A stretch of 64,000 nt of DNA from Microbispora rosea subsp. aerata. Its GTDB lineage: Bacteria > Actinomycetota > Actinomycetes > Streptosporangiales > Streptosporangiaceae. The first letter of the stretch is position 1, and each line of letters begins with the position of its first letter. The position numbers were made by a program, and so were the translations under genes. The stretch lies in NCBI RefSeq assembly GCF_014647835.1, contig NZ_BMPY01000022.1:1-64000 (forward strand). The letters run 5' to 3'. Shown in pieces: positions 37,130 through 47,804 of the stretch. The notes beneath the pieces were generated by a model. It made no database searches, was not told the origin of the DNA, and was given only the letters and a program-made list of their open reading frames with translations.

Positions 37130-37339
37130 TCATCCGATGACACGTACCTGGTCAACGAGCAGTCCCTTGATGAGGCGCTGGACGTCGAGCACCTCGGCGG
37201 CGACGCCGGAGCCCGTCAGAGTGCCCGCGTCGCCGTCCTGGCCGCCGGACTCGGCATGGAAGGGGGTGCGGTTTAGCACGTCGAGCACGATCTGCCCTTC
37301 GGCGGCGGACGTGCCGACGGTCGGCGACGGGCCCGCCAC
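37130..37339 (-). pseudogene. alanyl-tRNA synthetase fragment
   Basis: A 69-residue minus-strand frame reads NRTPFHAESGGQDGDAGTLT then VAAEVLDVQRLIKGLLVDQV. This matches the start of the AlaRS editing domain, whose signature is D-R-T-P-F-Y-A-E-S-G-G-Q. No aminoacylation core or C-terminal domain is present, so this is a fragment, possibly of a second alaS or an AlaX-type editing protein. It lies head to head with the truncated ABC exporter, with no space for either N-terminus, suggesting a deletion or rearrangement joint near 37340. Confidence 0.65.
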
Positions 37340-37344
37340 CCGGT

Positions 37345-40542
<3,198 letters not shown>

Positions 40543-40984
40543 GCGTCAGCACCGCCTCGAGTGATGTCGGCGAGTGTTGCCGGGCCGAACCCCGGCAGAC
40601 CCATCTCGATGACCTGGGGCTGAGCACATCCCCGGCATGTGTCGCGGTCTGCCGGAACAGCAGAGCGCCCTCGCCTGTTTCCCGTGCTCCAGACCGCCCG
40701 TTGGCAGGTTTGCCGGCGTTCGTGGTGGAAAGCCCAGCTCGCGGAACTCGTCACCGGCGTCGGTCTCGAAGCACGGGGCCGGCACATCGCACGAGACCAG
40801 GCTGACCGACCCGAGGCGGGGTGCGCCGCGCACGCACCGCCGGGCGTGGGTCGCCGTCGAGCTGAAACCTCCGGCACGGCTTGGACCGCATGCTCAGCCC
40901 CCACGCCCCTGACGCCGTACGCGAGGAGTTCGCACGCCGCCTGGTCGCCGAACTCACCGTCGGCTCCGGCTGGAAACCACGTGG
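40543..40984. other. 442-bp gap, possibly degenerate coding sequence
   Basis: Short frames on both strands show mixed composition without ribosome-binding sites. A plus-strand stretch near 40880-40980 (LSPHAPDAVREEFARRLVAE in one frame) looks protein-like but lacks a start and runs into the downstream convergent gene. I cannot assign it. Confidence 0.4.
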
Positions 40985-42304
40985 TCAGGCGACCAGCAGG
41001 GTCGGGGCGTGGTGCGGGTGACGGGTGCCCTCGTGACAGCTGGGGAGGCCGAGCTTCAGGCACGCATGGGCGGCGGTGTCCGGTGTGAGGCGCACGCGCA
41101 GGAGACCGCTCTCCTCCTGCGACGCCCCGGACGCCGGTTCGGCGTCCGCAGCATCCCGGTCATCCCGCCCCAGATCCCTGTCTTCCCGCCGGCGTTCGAT
41201 CCCGCGAAGCACCGCGAGAGGGTTCGTCCACCCCGCCTCGAACCGTTCGCCTGATCTTGCCGGTATGCCCGTGGCGTGTCCGTGCTCACCGGCGGCCAGC
41301 CGGATCGGCCCGTTGTCCGGGTCGCAGCCGCCGGAAAGCACGGTGTACTCCATCCCCGCCACCCGAAGTCGGCGCGCGATACGGCGGCGGAGCGGCCGAG
41401 GGCCGGTGGACAGCCAGGCGAAGTGACCCGCCAGCAGCGACTCGGCCACAGTGCGCAGAGCGGTGACCGCGCACAGGCTGTGCGCGCAGGCCAGACCGGT
41501 CAACACGATCTCCGGCAGACCGAAACGTCGCAAGCCGCGCGAGGTCGTGATGAGGCACGAACAGCCCCCGTACGCGGCGTCGGCATCCGCAGGCATGGCA
41601 CCGGTATCCACTTTCACCGGCGCGACACCGGCTCCCGCGCCTGTGGGCGTGGCACGTGCCCCCGCATTTCGCGGCACGGCGCCGGCTCCCGCGTCCGTGG
41701 GCTTGGCAGCGGCTCCCGCATTCGCTGAGACGACGCATGCCCCCGTATTCGCCGGCACGACGCCGGCCCTCGACGCCGCGGGCACGGCAGCGGCCCCCAC
41801 ATTCGTCGGCATGGCACCGGAGCCGAGGTCGCAGGTGTGCTCCTCGTCGGCGCACGAAAGCCTCCAGCCCAGCCAGTCGTCGCCGAGGTGGAAGTCCGGC
41901 CGCTCTCCTGGGCATTCGGCGCAGTGATAGACACGCGCTCCGGTGAGCGGGTCGTACAGCGTGCCGTGGTAGGCCTGTGCGATCCCGCGGGCGGCCGCCC
42001 GGGCGACCTGGGCGGCCTCGGGTTGTTCCTCGACGGGGGCGGTGCTCGTCACCACCACGTGATAACGGGACCGTCTCACCTGTTTGAGGTCATCGGCGCT
42101 CAGGTCCATCCGCCGCCACGGAGACCGCGCCGCCCGGAACGCCTCCAGCCTCAGCCGGGGCGTGCCCAGCGCGTCCCTGGCCGCGCGCCGGTGGGACGGC
42201 CCCATCCGCCACGGCACGATCGACGACAGATCGGTCGGCGTACGGTCGGTGACGACGACGAAGACCGACGAGGTCTGGGCGGGCACGGGATAGGTGATCG
42301 ACAT
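40985..42304 (-). CDS. unknown protein with 9-residue Ala/Gly/Pro repeats
   Basis: A 439-aa protein of unknown function. The N-terminal part (1-160) starts at ATG 42304 as SITYPVPAQTSSVFVVVTDR and contains YHCAECPGERPDFHLGDDW, a possible CxxC site. Residues 164-244 are about nine copies of a degenerate 9-residue unit with pattern xPxnAGAxa. The C-terminal part (245-439) has CSCLITTSRGLRRFGLPEIV and an acidic Arg/Asp-rich segment. The frame stays open upstream of ATG 42304, but that part has no clear start. The repeat looks like an expanded linker inserted between two folded parts. No partner genes are evident. Confidence 0.6.
   Translation of the reverse strand: MSITYPVPAQTSSVFVVVTDRTPTDLSSIVPWRMGPSHRRAARDALGTPRLRLEAFRAARSPWRRMDLSADDLKQVRRSRYHVVVTSTAPVEEQPEAAQVARAAARGIAQAYHGTLYDPLTGARVYHCAECPGERPDFHLGDDWLGWRLSCADEEHTCDLGSGAMPTNVGAAAVPAASRAGVVPANTGACVVSANAGAAAKPTDAGAGAVPRNAGARATPTGAGAGVAPVKVDTGAMPADADAAYGGCSCLITTSRGLRRFGLPEIVLTGLACAHSLCAVTALRTVAESLLAGHFAWLSTGPRPLRRRIARRLRVAGMEYTVLSGGCDPDNGPIRLAAGEHGHATGIPARSGERFEAGWTNPLAVLRGIERRREDRDLGRDDRDAADAEPASGASQEESGLLRVRLTPDTAAHACLKLGLPSCHEGTRHPHHAPTLLVA
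41573..41815 (-). repeat. degenerate 27-bp tandem repeat in coding sequence
   Basis: Roughly nine imperfect 27-bp units encode the 9-residue repeat of the 439-aa protein. Words such as GGCTCCCGC, GGCACG and CCCGCATT recur on the plus strand. The reading frame is kept throughout, so copy number could vary without frameshift. Confidence 0.6.
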
Positions 42305-42534
42305 GGCTCCTCCTCCGCGACGTGCTGCACGTTCGGCCGCCGAAGCGGCCGCGGGAAGTGCCGCGGGGCAGCGGGCCTCGCGCCTGCCGCTCCCGGCACT
42401 GCCGCAGGGCCACAGCCTGCACCGATTCACCGTCGCCGATCTCGCCCGAACGCCGTTCTGTGGATAGACGAGGAACGGAACGGGCAAATCTCCGCTCCAG
42501 TCCACAGGACGTCGTCACATGAGCCCAGCCGGAA

Positions 42535-42987
42535 CTACCCGGCCCTTCCCAAAATCAGGAGGCGGTGCGCCTCCAGCGTCCCCTCCGGCAGGTCGTCCGT
42601 CGTGAACCACCGGGCCTCCAGGATCTCCCTGGGGTCGATCCTCATCGTGCCGCCGACGAGCTCGGCCTCGTACGCCACCTCGACTCGCAACTGGTAGCCG
42701 CTGTTCAGCCGGACGAGCTCGCCGACGCGCACCTCGAGCCCGGTCTCCTCCCGCACCTCACGGACGACCGTGTCCTGAAATGTCTCCCCCCTGATCGCGA
42801 AGCCGGTGGGCAGCCCCCACTGCCGGCCCTCCGGCCACAACCGATGCCTCAACAACAGCACCCGTCCGTCCCCGTCGCGGACGACCCCGGTGACGCCGAC
42901 CATGAACTTCGCCTGCGAAATCCACAGCAGCCGCCACTGAAGCGAACCGCCGATGCTCCGCCACAGCCGGGCGATCAGGTCGTTCAC
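42535..42987 (-). CDS. NUDIX hydrolase
   Basis: A 150-aa hydrolase of nucleoside diphosphates linked to another group. The full Nudix box is present as GFAIRGETFQDTVVREV followed by REETGLEV, matching G-x5-E-x7-R-E-U-x-E-E-x-G. The strand before it is FMVGVTGVVRDGDGRVLLL. GTG at 42987 has GGAGGA upstream at good spacing; an ATG at 43036 overlapping erm is less likely. It lies 47 bases after the erm stop on the same strand and may be cotranscribed with it. The substrate is unknown. Confidence 0.88.
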   Translation of the reverse strand: MNDLIARLWRSIGGSLQWRLLWISQAKFMVGVTGVVRDGDGRVLLLRHRLWPEGRQWGLPTGFAIRGETFQDTVVREVREETGLEVRVGELVRLNSGYQLRVEVAYEAELVGGTMRIDPREILEARWFTTDDLPEGTLEAHRLLILGRAG

Positions 42988-43034
42988 CGAAGAGGTCCTC
43001 CGTCCGCGATGGGCCAGGCACGCGAACGCCATCA

Positions 43035-43811
43035 TCACAGCCCGCGCGGCCGGCCTCGAACCACCAGCCGCCACAGGGACGCCCACTGTTCGGCCGTGAG
43101 GTCCCTGGGCAGCGCGTACGGATGCACCCGCGCGTCTCGCGCCCAGGCTTGTACGGCCTGGCGGTCCAGCCGTCCCGTCCTTTCGAGGATCTCCCGGAGC
43201 CCGCGCCCGCGCCCCGTGAAGACGTGTCGCACGAAGTCCTGGTACGGCTCCCGCTCGGCGACCAGGGGCACGGCCCTGCGCGTCATGGTGAGCAGGCCGC
43301 CGTCCACCGATGGGGCGGGCCGGAAGGACCGCGCGGGCACCCTCGCGTGCACCTCGAAGGCGTACCACGGCCACCAGGCGGCCGTCAGCAGGCTCGCGCC
43401 GCCGACCCCGGCCCGGCGCCGGGCGACCTCCCACTGCACCAGCAGCACCGCCGTCCGCCAGCCCGGCGCCGCGAGGAGCCGCCGCATGATCGAGGTCGTG
43501 AGATGGAACGGCAGGTTTCCGACGACCACGTGAGGCCGCCGGGGGAACCGGAACCGCAGGATGTCGGCGTTGACGACGGTGACGTTCTCCGGGACCCGCC
43601 GGGCCAGGCGGCGTGCCCGCCCGGAGTCGATCTCGACCGCCGTCAGCGGCCTGCCGTACCGGCTCAGCGGAAGGGTCAAAGCCCCGTCCCCCGCGCCGAC
43701 CTCGACGATCGGGCCGGTGGTGCCGGCGACCAGTTCCTCGATGCGGGCGATGACCGTCCTGTCGACGAGGAAGTTCTGGCCGAGTTCCTGCCGTCCGCCT
43801 TGATGCAACAT
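43035..43811 (-). CDS. erm: Erm-type 23S rRNA adenine N6-methyltransferase
   Basis: Methylates A2058 of 23S rRNA and gives resistance to macrolides, lincosamides and streptogramin B. The 258-aa protein begins with RQELGQNFLVDRTVIARIEE, the Erm/KsgA start. SAM-binding motifs are VEVGAGDGALT and LTAVEID, and the catalytic motif is VVGNLPFHLTTSIM (N-L-P-F/Y). It most resembles the Erm proteins of actinomycete producers and non-producers (ErmE/O/37 group), rather than KsgA, which has different C-terminal features. A leader peptide gene and hairpin precede it, indicating inducible control. Confidence 0.88.
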   Translation of the reverse strand: MLHQGGRQELGQNFLVDRTVIARIEELVAGTTGPIVEVGAGDGALTLPLSRYGRPLTAVEIDSGRARRLARRVPENVTVVNADILRFRFPRRPHVVVGNLPFHLTTSIMRRLLAAPGWRTAVLLVQWEVARRRAGVGGASLLTAAWWPWYAFEVHARVPARSFRPAPSVDGGLLTMTRRAVPLVAEREPYQDFVRHVFTGRGRGLREILERTGRLDRQAVQAWARDARVHPYALPRDLTAEQWASLWRLVVRGRPRGL

Positions 43812-43906
43812 GAAAACGCTCCGCGAATGCGCGACCGGAGCCGGGCAGCGCGAAGCGCCGCACCGGCGAGGACACCGATGGCGGCGGAGCCGTGAACGAG
43901 CAAGGG

Positions 43907-43927
43907 TCCGCCGCTAGGAGCGGCGGA
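43907..43927 (-). promoter_or_regulatory. attenuator-type hairpin overlapping leader stop
   Basis: AGCGGCGGA and TCCGCCGCT form a 9-bp stem with a 3-base loop that spans the end and stop codon of the erm leader peptide. A ribosome stalled on the leader would hold this stem open, as in known erm attenuators. The alternative pairing partner was not worked out. Confidence 0.5.
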
Positions 43928-43955
43928 TCCTGATGAAGCATGCGAAGCAGCACAT
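43914..43955 (-). CDS. erm leader peptide with RIR motif
   Basis: A 13-codon frame encodes MCCFACFIRIRRS, starting at ATG 43955 and ending at TAG 43916-43914, 102 bases before the erm start. The Arg-Ile-Arg stretch matches the (+)x(+) motif (RLR class) at which macrolide-bound ribosomes stall, as in other Erm leaders. Upstream, a possible -10 TAGGGT lies seven bases before the ATG, so the mRNA may start at the ATG (leaderless). AAATT followed by a -35-like TTGCGC further upstream recalls WhiB7-type promoters. Confidence 0.6.
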   Translation of the reverse strand: MCCFACFIRIRRS

Positions 43956-44039
43956 GTGCGCAACCCTAACGAGCATGCCCGGAGGAGGCGCAAGCCAATT
44001 TGCGCGTGTCCCGCCATCCGCCTGCGCCGGTGTCCGGGT

Positions 44040-44283
44040 TCACCGTGAAGAGCGGGCCACCAGGACACCCTCGTGACGAGGCGGTCGCCGCGCGGCGCCG
44101 CATCCACTCGGGCCGTCGGCGGCTTGCGGCCCGGAACCGCGCTCACGGCGATTGTGTGACGGCGATTCCCGCAGGTCGAGCATGCTCTTGGCCTGCGCGA
44201 GCAGCGCGGTGCCGATGCCGCGGCCCTGGGCGGTGGGCGCGACGTCCGTCACCCCGGGTGAGGCCCGGCCGCTGTGTGGAGCC
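44040..44283 (-). pseudogene. GNAT acetyltransferase fragment
   Basis: One minus-strand frame carries GVTDVAPTAQGRGIGTALLA, the acetyl-CoA-binding motif A (R/Q-x-x-G-x-G/A) of GNAT enzymes, flanked by non-matching sequence. The N-terminal half would have to lie where the aldo/keto reductase gene now ends, and the C-terminal part fades quickly. It is a truncated remnant. Confidence 0.5.
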
Positions 44284-44286
44284 CGG

Positions 44287-45297
44287 TCATCGCCCGTCGA
44301 GCAGGGAGGCGCCGAGCGCCGCCGGGCCGACGCTCGCGATGAAGTCGCCGGGGTAGCCAAGGCTGAAGTCCACAGCCTCGTTGAGCCGGCGGACCGCGTC
44401 GGCGGGCAGCGTGATCTGGGCCGCGCCGAGATTGTCCTTCAGCTGCTCGGCGGTGCGCGCCCCGATGATCGGATGTACGGCGCGTGAGCGGGCCATGGTC
44501 CAGGCGATGGCGACCTGGGCGGGAGTGGCGCCGGCCTCGGCGGCCACCTCCCGTACGGCCTCGGCCGCGGCCCGCTCGCGGGCGCCGATCGACCCGGACG
44601 TGAGACGAGTGCCGGGCTCGGGCCCCTCGCTCCGGGTGTACTTCCCCGACAGGACGCCGCCGGCGAGCGGCCCCCAGGCCGCCACGGTCAACCCCAGCGT
44701 CTCGGCCATCGGCAGCAGCTCACGCTCGATGTCGCGGTTCAGCACGTTGTAGGGCACCTGCACGCCGGCGAAGGGGGTCCAGCCGCGCCAGGCGGCGAGC
44801 GCGTTGGCTTGGGCGACCACCCAGGCCGGCGTGTTCGACACGCCCACGTACAGGATCTTCCCCGCGCGTACGGCGTCGTCGAGGGCCCGCATGGTCTCCT
44901 CCACCGGGGTGTGCCGGTCCCACAACGCGACCCAGTAGAGGTCGATGTAATCGGTGCGCAGCCGCCGCAGGCTGGTCTCGAGCGACGCGACGAGGTTCTT
45001 GCGGTGGTTGCCCCCGGCGTTGGGGTCGCCGGCGTCCCGCGAGGGGGTGTATTTGGTCGACACGACGAAGCGGTCGCGCCGGCCCCGGAGAAGCTCGCCG
45101 AGGATGCTCTCGCTCTCGCCCTCCCGGTAGTAGACCGCGGTGTCGACGACGTTGCCGCCCGCGTCGTCGTACAGGTCGAGCATGCGGCGGCACTCCCCGG
45201 GCGGGGCGCCGGCCCCGCCCTGCTCGCCGAAGGTCATCGCTCCGAGGAACAGTTCGGAGACCCGCAGGCCGGTGCTGCCCAGCTGTCGATAGCGCAA
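44287..45297 (-). CDS. aldo/keto reductase
   Basis: An NADPH-dependent oxidoreductase, 336 aa, with a TIM-barrel fold. It opens MRYRQLGSTGLRVSELFLGA. The catalytic tetrad region includes NVVDTAVYYREGESE (Asp, Tyr) and VVSTKY (Lys); the usual active-site His region is YWVALWDRHTP. The C-terminal NADP-binding segment HPIIGARTAEQLKDNLGA is present. The start at 45297 is eight bases after the stop of the TetR gene on the same strand, so the two are probably cotranscribed. The family is YajO/Tas-like; the substrate is unknown. Confidence 0.92.
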   Translation of the reverse strand: MRYRQLGSTGLRVSELFLGAMTFGEQGGAGAPPGECRRMLDLYDDAGGNVVDTAVYYREGESESILGELLRGRRDRFVVSTKYTPSRDAGDPNAGGNHRKNLVASLETSLRRLRTDYIDLYWVALWDRHTPVEETMRALDDAVRAGKILYVGVSNTPAWVVAQANALAAWRGWTPFAGVQVPYNVLNRDIERELLPMAETLGLTVAAWGPLAGGVLSGKYTRSEGPEPGTRLTSGSIGARERAAAEAVREVAAEAGATPAQVAIAWTMARSRAVHPIIGARTAEQLKDNLGAAQITLPADAVRRLNEAVDFSLGYPGDFIASVGPAALGASLLDGR

Positions 45298-45305
45298 GAC
45301 GCTCC

Positions 45306-45959
45306 TTATCGGTCGCGGCGGGGGAGGTGGCCGTGGAGGAAGGCGCGTACGCCCGCTGTCACCAGCCGAGTGATCTCTTCGGGGGACACGGGGGCGCCGG
45401 GGTAGGACGGCTCGGCCGGCGAGATGAGCAGCATCAGGTGCCGGGCCGCGATGTCGGCGTCGTCGATCCGGAGCAGGCCGCGCGCGGCGATCTCCCGCAG
45501 GCGCGCGGCCAGCGCGCGGCGGACGCGCAGCGGCCCGGTCTCCTGCCAGGCGTCGACCGCCGCCTGCGGGATGTGCCCGGCCTCGGCGTTGACCTGCCGT
45601 ACGAGCGAGAAGTGTTCGGCGTGCTCCGCGCTCATCGGGCCGGTCAGGGCCTCGCCGAACTCGACCAGGTCGGCTTCCAGGTCCACGATCTTCCCGAGGT
45701 GACGGTCGATGATCGCGATCTGGGCCTCGGCCGCCCGCGAGGCGCTCTCCTGGATCACGGCCTGGAAGAGCCCGGCCTTGTCCCCGAAGTGGTTGTAGAT
45801 CGTCCGGGTCGAGACCCCCGCCTGGGCGGCGATCGCGTCGATGCTCGCGCGGGAGTAGCCGTCCCGGGCGAACACCGTGAGGGCACCGGTGAGGATCGAG
45901 CGCCTCTTGTCCGCCAGCCCGCCGTACGGTCGCGGTCTGGCCGTTTCGGATCTGGTCAT
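45306..45959 (-). CDS. TetR-family transcriptional regulator
   Basis: A 217-aa repressor. The N-terminal helix-turn-helix is ILTGALTVFARDGYSRASID followed by AIAAQAGVSTRTIYNHFGDK, typical of TetR. The C-terminal ligand domain resembles the AefR-like type. ATG at 45959 is chosen over an upstream in-frame start that would run into the operator. It is divergent from the FMN reductase gene, and two operator-like palindromes lie between, so it probably represses both itself and the reductase. The aldo/keto reductase follows in the same direction. Confidence 0.93.
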   Translation of the reverse strand: MTRSETARPRPYGGLADKRRSILTGALTVFARDGYSRASIDAIAAQAGVSTRTIYNHFGDKAGLFQAVIQESASRAAEAQIAIIDRHLGKIVDLEADLVEFGEALTGPMSAEHAEHFSLVRQVNAEAGHIPQAAVDAWQETGPLRVRRALAARLREIAARGLLRIDDADIAARHLMLLISPAEPSYPGAPVSPEEITRLVTAGVRAFLHGHLPRRDR

Positions 45960-45983
45960 GACGGCCCCTATCCGATTCCGATT

Positions 45984-46020
45984 TACAACCATCGTTGTAC
46001 TAATTACAGTGACCGTTGTA
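45984..46020. promoter_or_regulatory. paired TetR operator candidates
   Basis: TACAAC-CATC-GTTGTA (45984-45999) is a perfect 6+6 palindrome. TACAGT-GACC-GTTGTA (46005-46020) is a second copy with two mismatches. Their centres are 21 bp apart, two helical turns, in the divergent tetR-reductase region. Confidence 0.7.
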
Positions 46021-46074
46021 CCTTACCGGATGCGCTCCCGGCTGACCAAGACAGCCGGCGACAGGAAAGACACA

Positions 46075-46701
46075 ATGATCAAAATCGCTATCGTCATCGG
46101 CAGTGTCCGTCCCGGCCGTCGTGGCCCGACCGTGGCCCGCTGGGTCCAAGAGATCGCGGGCAAGCACGCCGCCGTCGCGGGCGGTGAGGCGGTGTTCGAG
46201 GTCGTCGACCTGCTCGACTTCGGGCTGCCGATCCTGGACGAGCCGGTTCCCGCGCTCTTCGGCGACTATCGCAACCCGCACACGCGGCGGTGGGCCGACA
46301 CCATCGCCGGGTTCGACGGGTTCGTGTTCGTGACGCCCGAATACAACCACTCCATCCCGGCATCCCTGAAGAACGCGATCGACTACCTGTTCGCCGAGTG
46401 GAACGACAAGGCCGCGGGCTTCGTCGGCTACGGGGTGGCCGGGGGCGCCCGCGCGGTTGAGCACCTGCGCCTGGTGATGGGCGAGGTGAAGATCGCCGAT
46501 GTGCGCTCGCAGGTGACGCTGTCGGTGTTCACCGACTTCGAGCCGAGTGACCCCACCGACCCCGGCGCGCCGCGGGTGCTGCGGCCGGGCCCGCATCAGG
46601 AGCAGGCCCTCAAAGAGATGCTGGACGAGCTGCTCGTCTGGTCCCGTGTTCTCAAGACGCTGCGTGAGGAGACCGCCGACCAGCGGGCCGTCCCCGCCTG
46701 A
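46075..46701 (+). CDS. NADPH-dependent FMN reductase
   Basis: A flavodoxin-like quinone/FMN/azo reductase of 208 aa. The FMN-binding loop is IVIGSVRPGRRGPTVARW, and the second conserved motif is VFVTPEYNHSIPASLKNAID, both diagnostic of the NADPH_dep_FMN reductase family. ATG at 46075 follows AGGAAAG. It is controlled by the divergent TetR through two palindromes and is likely induced by a quinone, azo or electrophilic compound. It is monocistronic by context. Confidence 0.93.
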   Translation: MIKIAIVIGSVRPGRRGPTVARWVQEIAGKHAAVAGGEAVFEVVDLLDFGLPILDEPVPALFGDYRNPHTRRWADTIAGFDGFVFVTPEYNHSIPASLKNAIDYLFAEWNDKAAGFVGYGVAGGARAVEHLRLVMGEVKIADVRSQVTLSVFTDFEPSDPTDPGAPRVLRPGPHQEQALKEMLDELLVWSRVLKTLREETADQRAVPA

Positions 46702-46777
46702 TCCGCTCACGCCCAAAGCCGTGGTACGGCGCCCGCCGTCGCCGAGGTGGTGCCGTCCTCCGTTGTCCGGGTCGCGG

Positions 46778-47224
46778 TTACTTCCGGTGACCGGGGTGGA
46801 GGATCGGCTCGGCCGGCTCCCGGACGCGGGCATGGGTGATTCCGCTGCGCTGCTCGACGGCGAGGTGATGGCCGGTGGGCTCCAGCTCGATGATCGGGCG
46901 TATTCCGACCGGCTGCGTATGGAGACTCGCCTTGAGGTTGAGCGTCGTCGGTTCGTAGACCGGCAGTTCAGAGGAGAGCCAGCCGAAATAGGGAGGTTCG
47001 GACTCCCGGCCCGGCGTTTCCCGCAACTGGCCCATCCGTACGAAGTCGTCCCGGCTCGATGAGACCCGTACGCCCCGGGTGAACGTCTCGGCCGTGTCGA
47101 TCACTGGAATCTCGATGACGCCGCGGACGAAGAAGTGCTCTCCTTCGATCACGCACAGGTCGGAGGAGAGCACACTTCCGGGCGCTCCCGTCATCTCGGG
47201 GCTCCAGTAGGCGGGCGCGGGCAT
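46778..47224 (-). CDS. DUF2199 protein, start uncertain
   Basis: The 148-aa frame contains SSDLCVIEGEHFFVRGVIEI and FTRGVRVSSSRDDFVRMGQL, the core of DUF2199, whose function is unknown. The family normally begins with a CxxC-type ribbon. In this frame CSCRGPHHAELPLSYH lies directly upstream of ATG 47224, and the frame stays open to about 47385, but no ATG, GTG or TTG is found there. Either the N-terminus is lost through mutation of the start, or translation begins at an unusual codon. Confidence 0.6.
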   Translation of the reverse strand: MPAPAYWSPEMTGAPGSVLSSDLCVIEGEHFFVRGVIEIPVIDTAETFTRGVRVSSSRDDFVRMGQLRETPGRESEPPYFGWLSSELPVYEPTTLNLKASLHTQPVGIRPIIELEPTGHHLAVEQRSGITHARVREPAEPILHPGHRK

Positions 47225-47804
47225 GTGGTAGCTCAGCGGAAGCTCGGCATGGTGCGGGCCGCGGCAGGAGCAAAGAAATCGGAACCGATAGACGCGGGCG
47301 TCGGTGTGACGAGGACGCGAATCGAACGTTTCCTCTATCTCATTCGAGAGGCGCCCGAGGGTTCCGGCATGGGCCCGTCGTCACCCGAAGCCTCAGGCCG
47401 GATCGTACGCCAGAGACAGTTCATAGTGGATAAATCCCAATCTTTGGGGAATTTTTCTTAGAAAGTCATCTATTAGGGCTAAATCGGGCTGCCTGAAGAC
47501 GTGACCACGGGACCGGCCGATACCGGGTGCCGATGGAAGCGGTATTGCGATGACAGCAGGAGCCGATAACGAATTCAGTTCCTGCGGGCTTCGGGTGTGC
47601 CGGTCACGCGATTTCGGATGACCTCCCGCCTCCGTCGAAATCGATGGTGATGCCAGCCCGTCGACGCGTTCACATGGCGTTGTTTCCGGTGTGCCGCGAA
47701 AGTGGAAACGGGAAACAAGCACAGCGGTCTTGTCCGGGCGGCTGCTCCCGTCGCAGTCTTACGGGGTCGGCTGTTCGACCTTGAAGTGACGGAGGTTTCA
47801 GAGC
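47225..47804. other. gap with DUF2199 5' extension and XRE upstream region
   Basis: The first 160 bases carry the start-less in-frame extension of the DUF2199 gene (minus strand). The rest, about 47390-47800, is relatively A/T-rich for this window (for example AAATCCCAATCTTTGGGGAA near 47433-47452). It probably contains promoters for the flanking genes. No supported gene. Confidence 0.4.

Noticed and set aside
42535-43953. 472-codon fusion of erm-region shadow with the NUDIX hydrolase
   Set aside because: Erm occupies the opposite-phase frame with clear motifs, and the NUDIX start at 42987 has its own ribosome-binding site.
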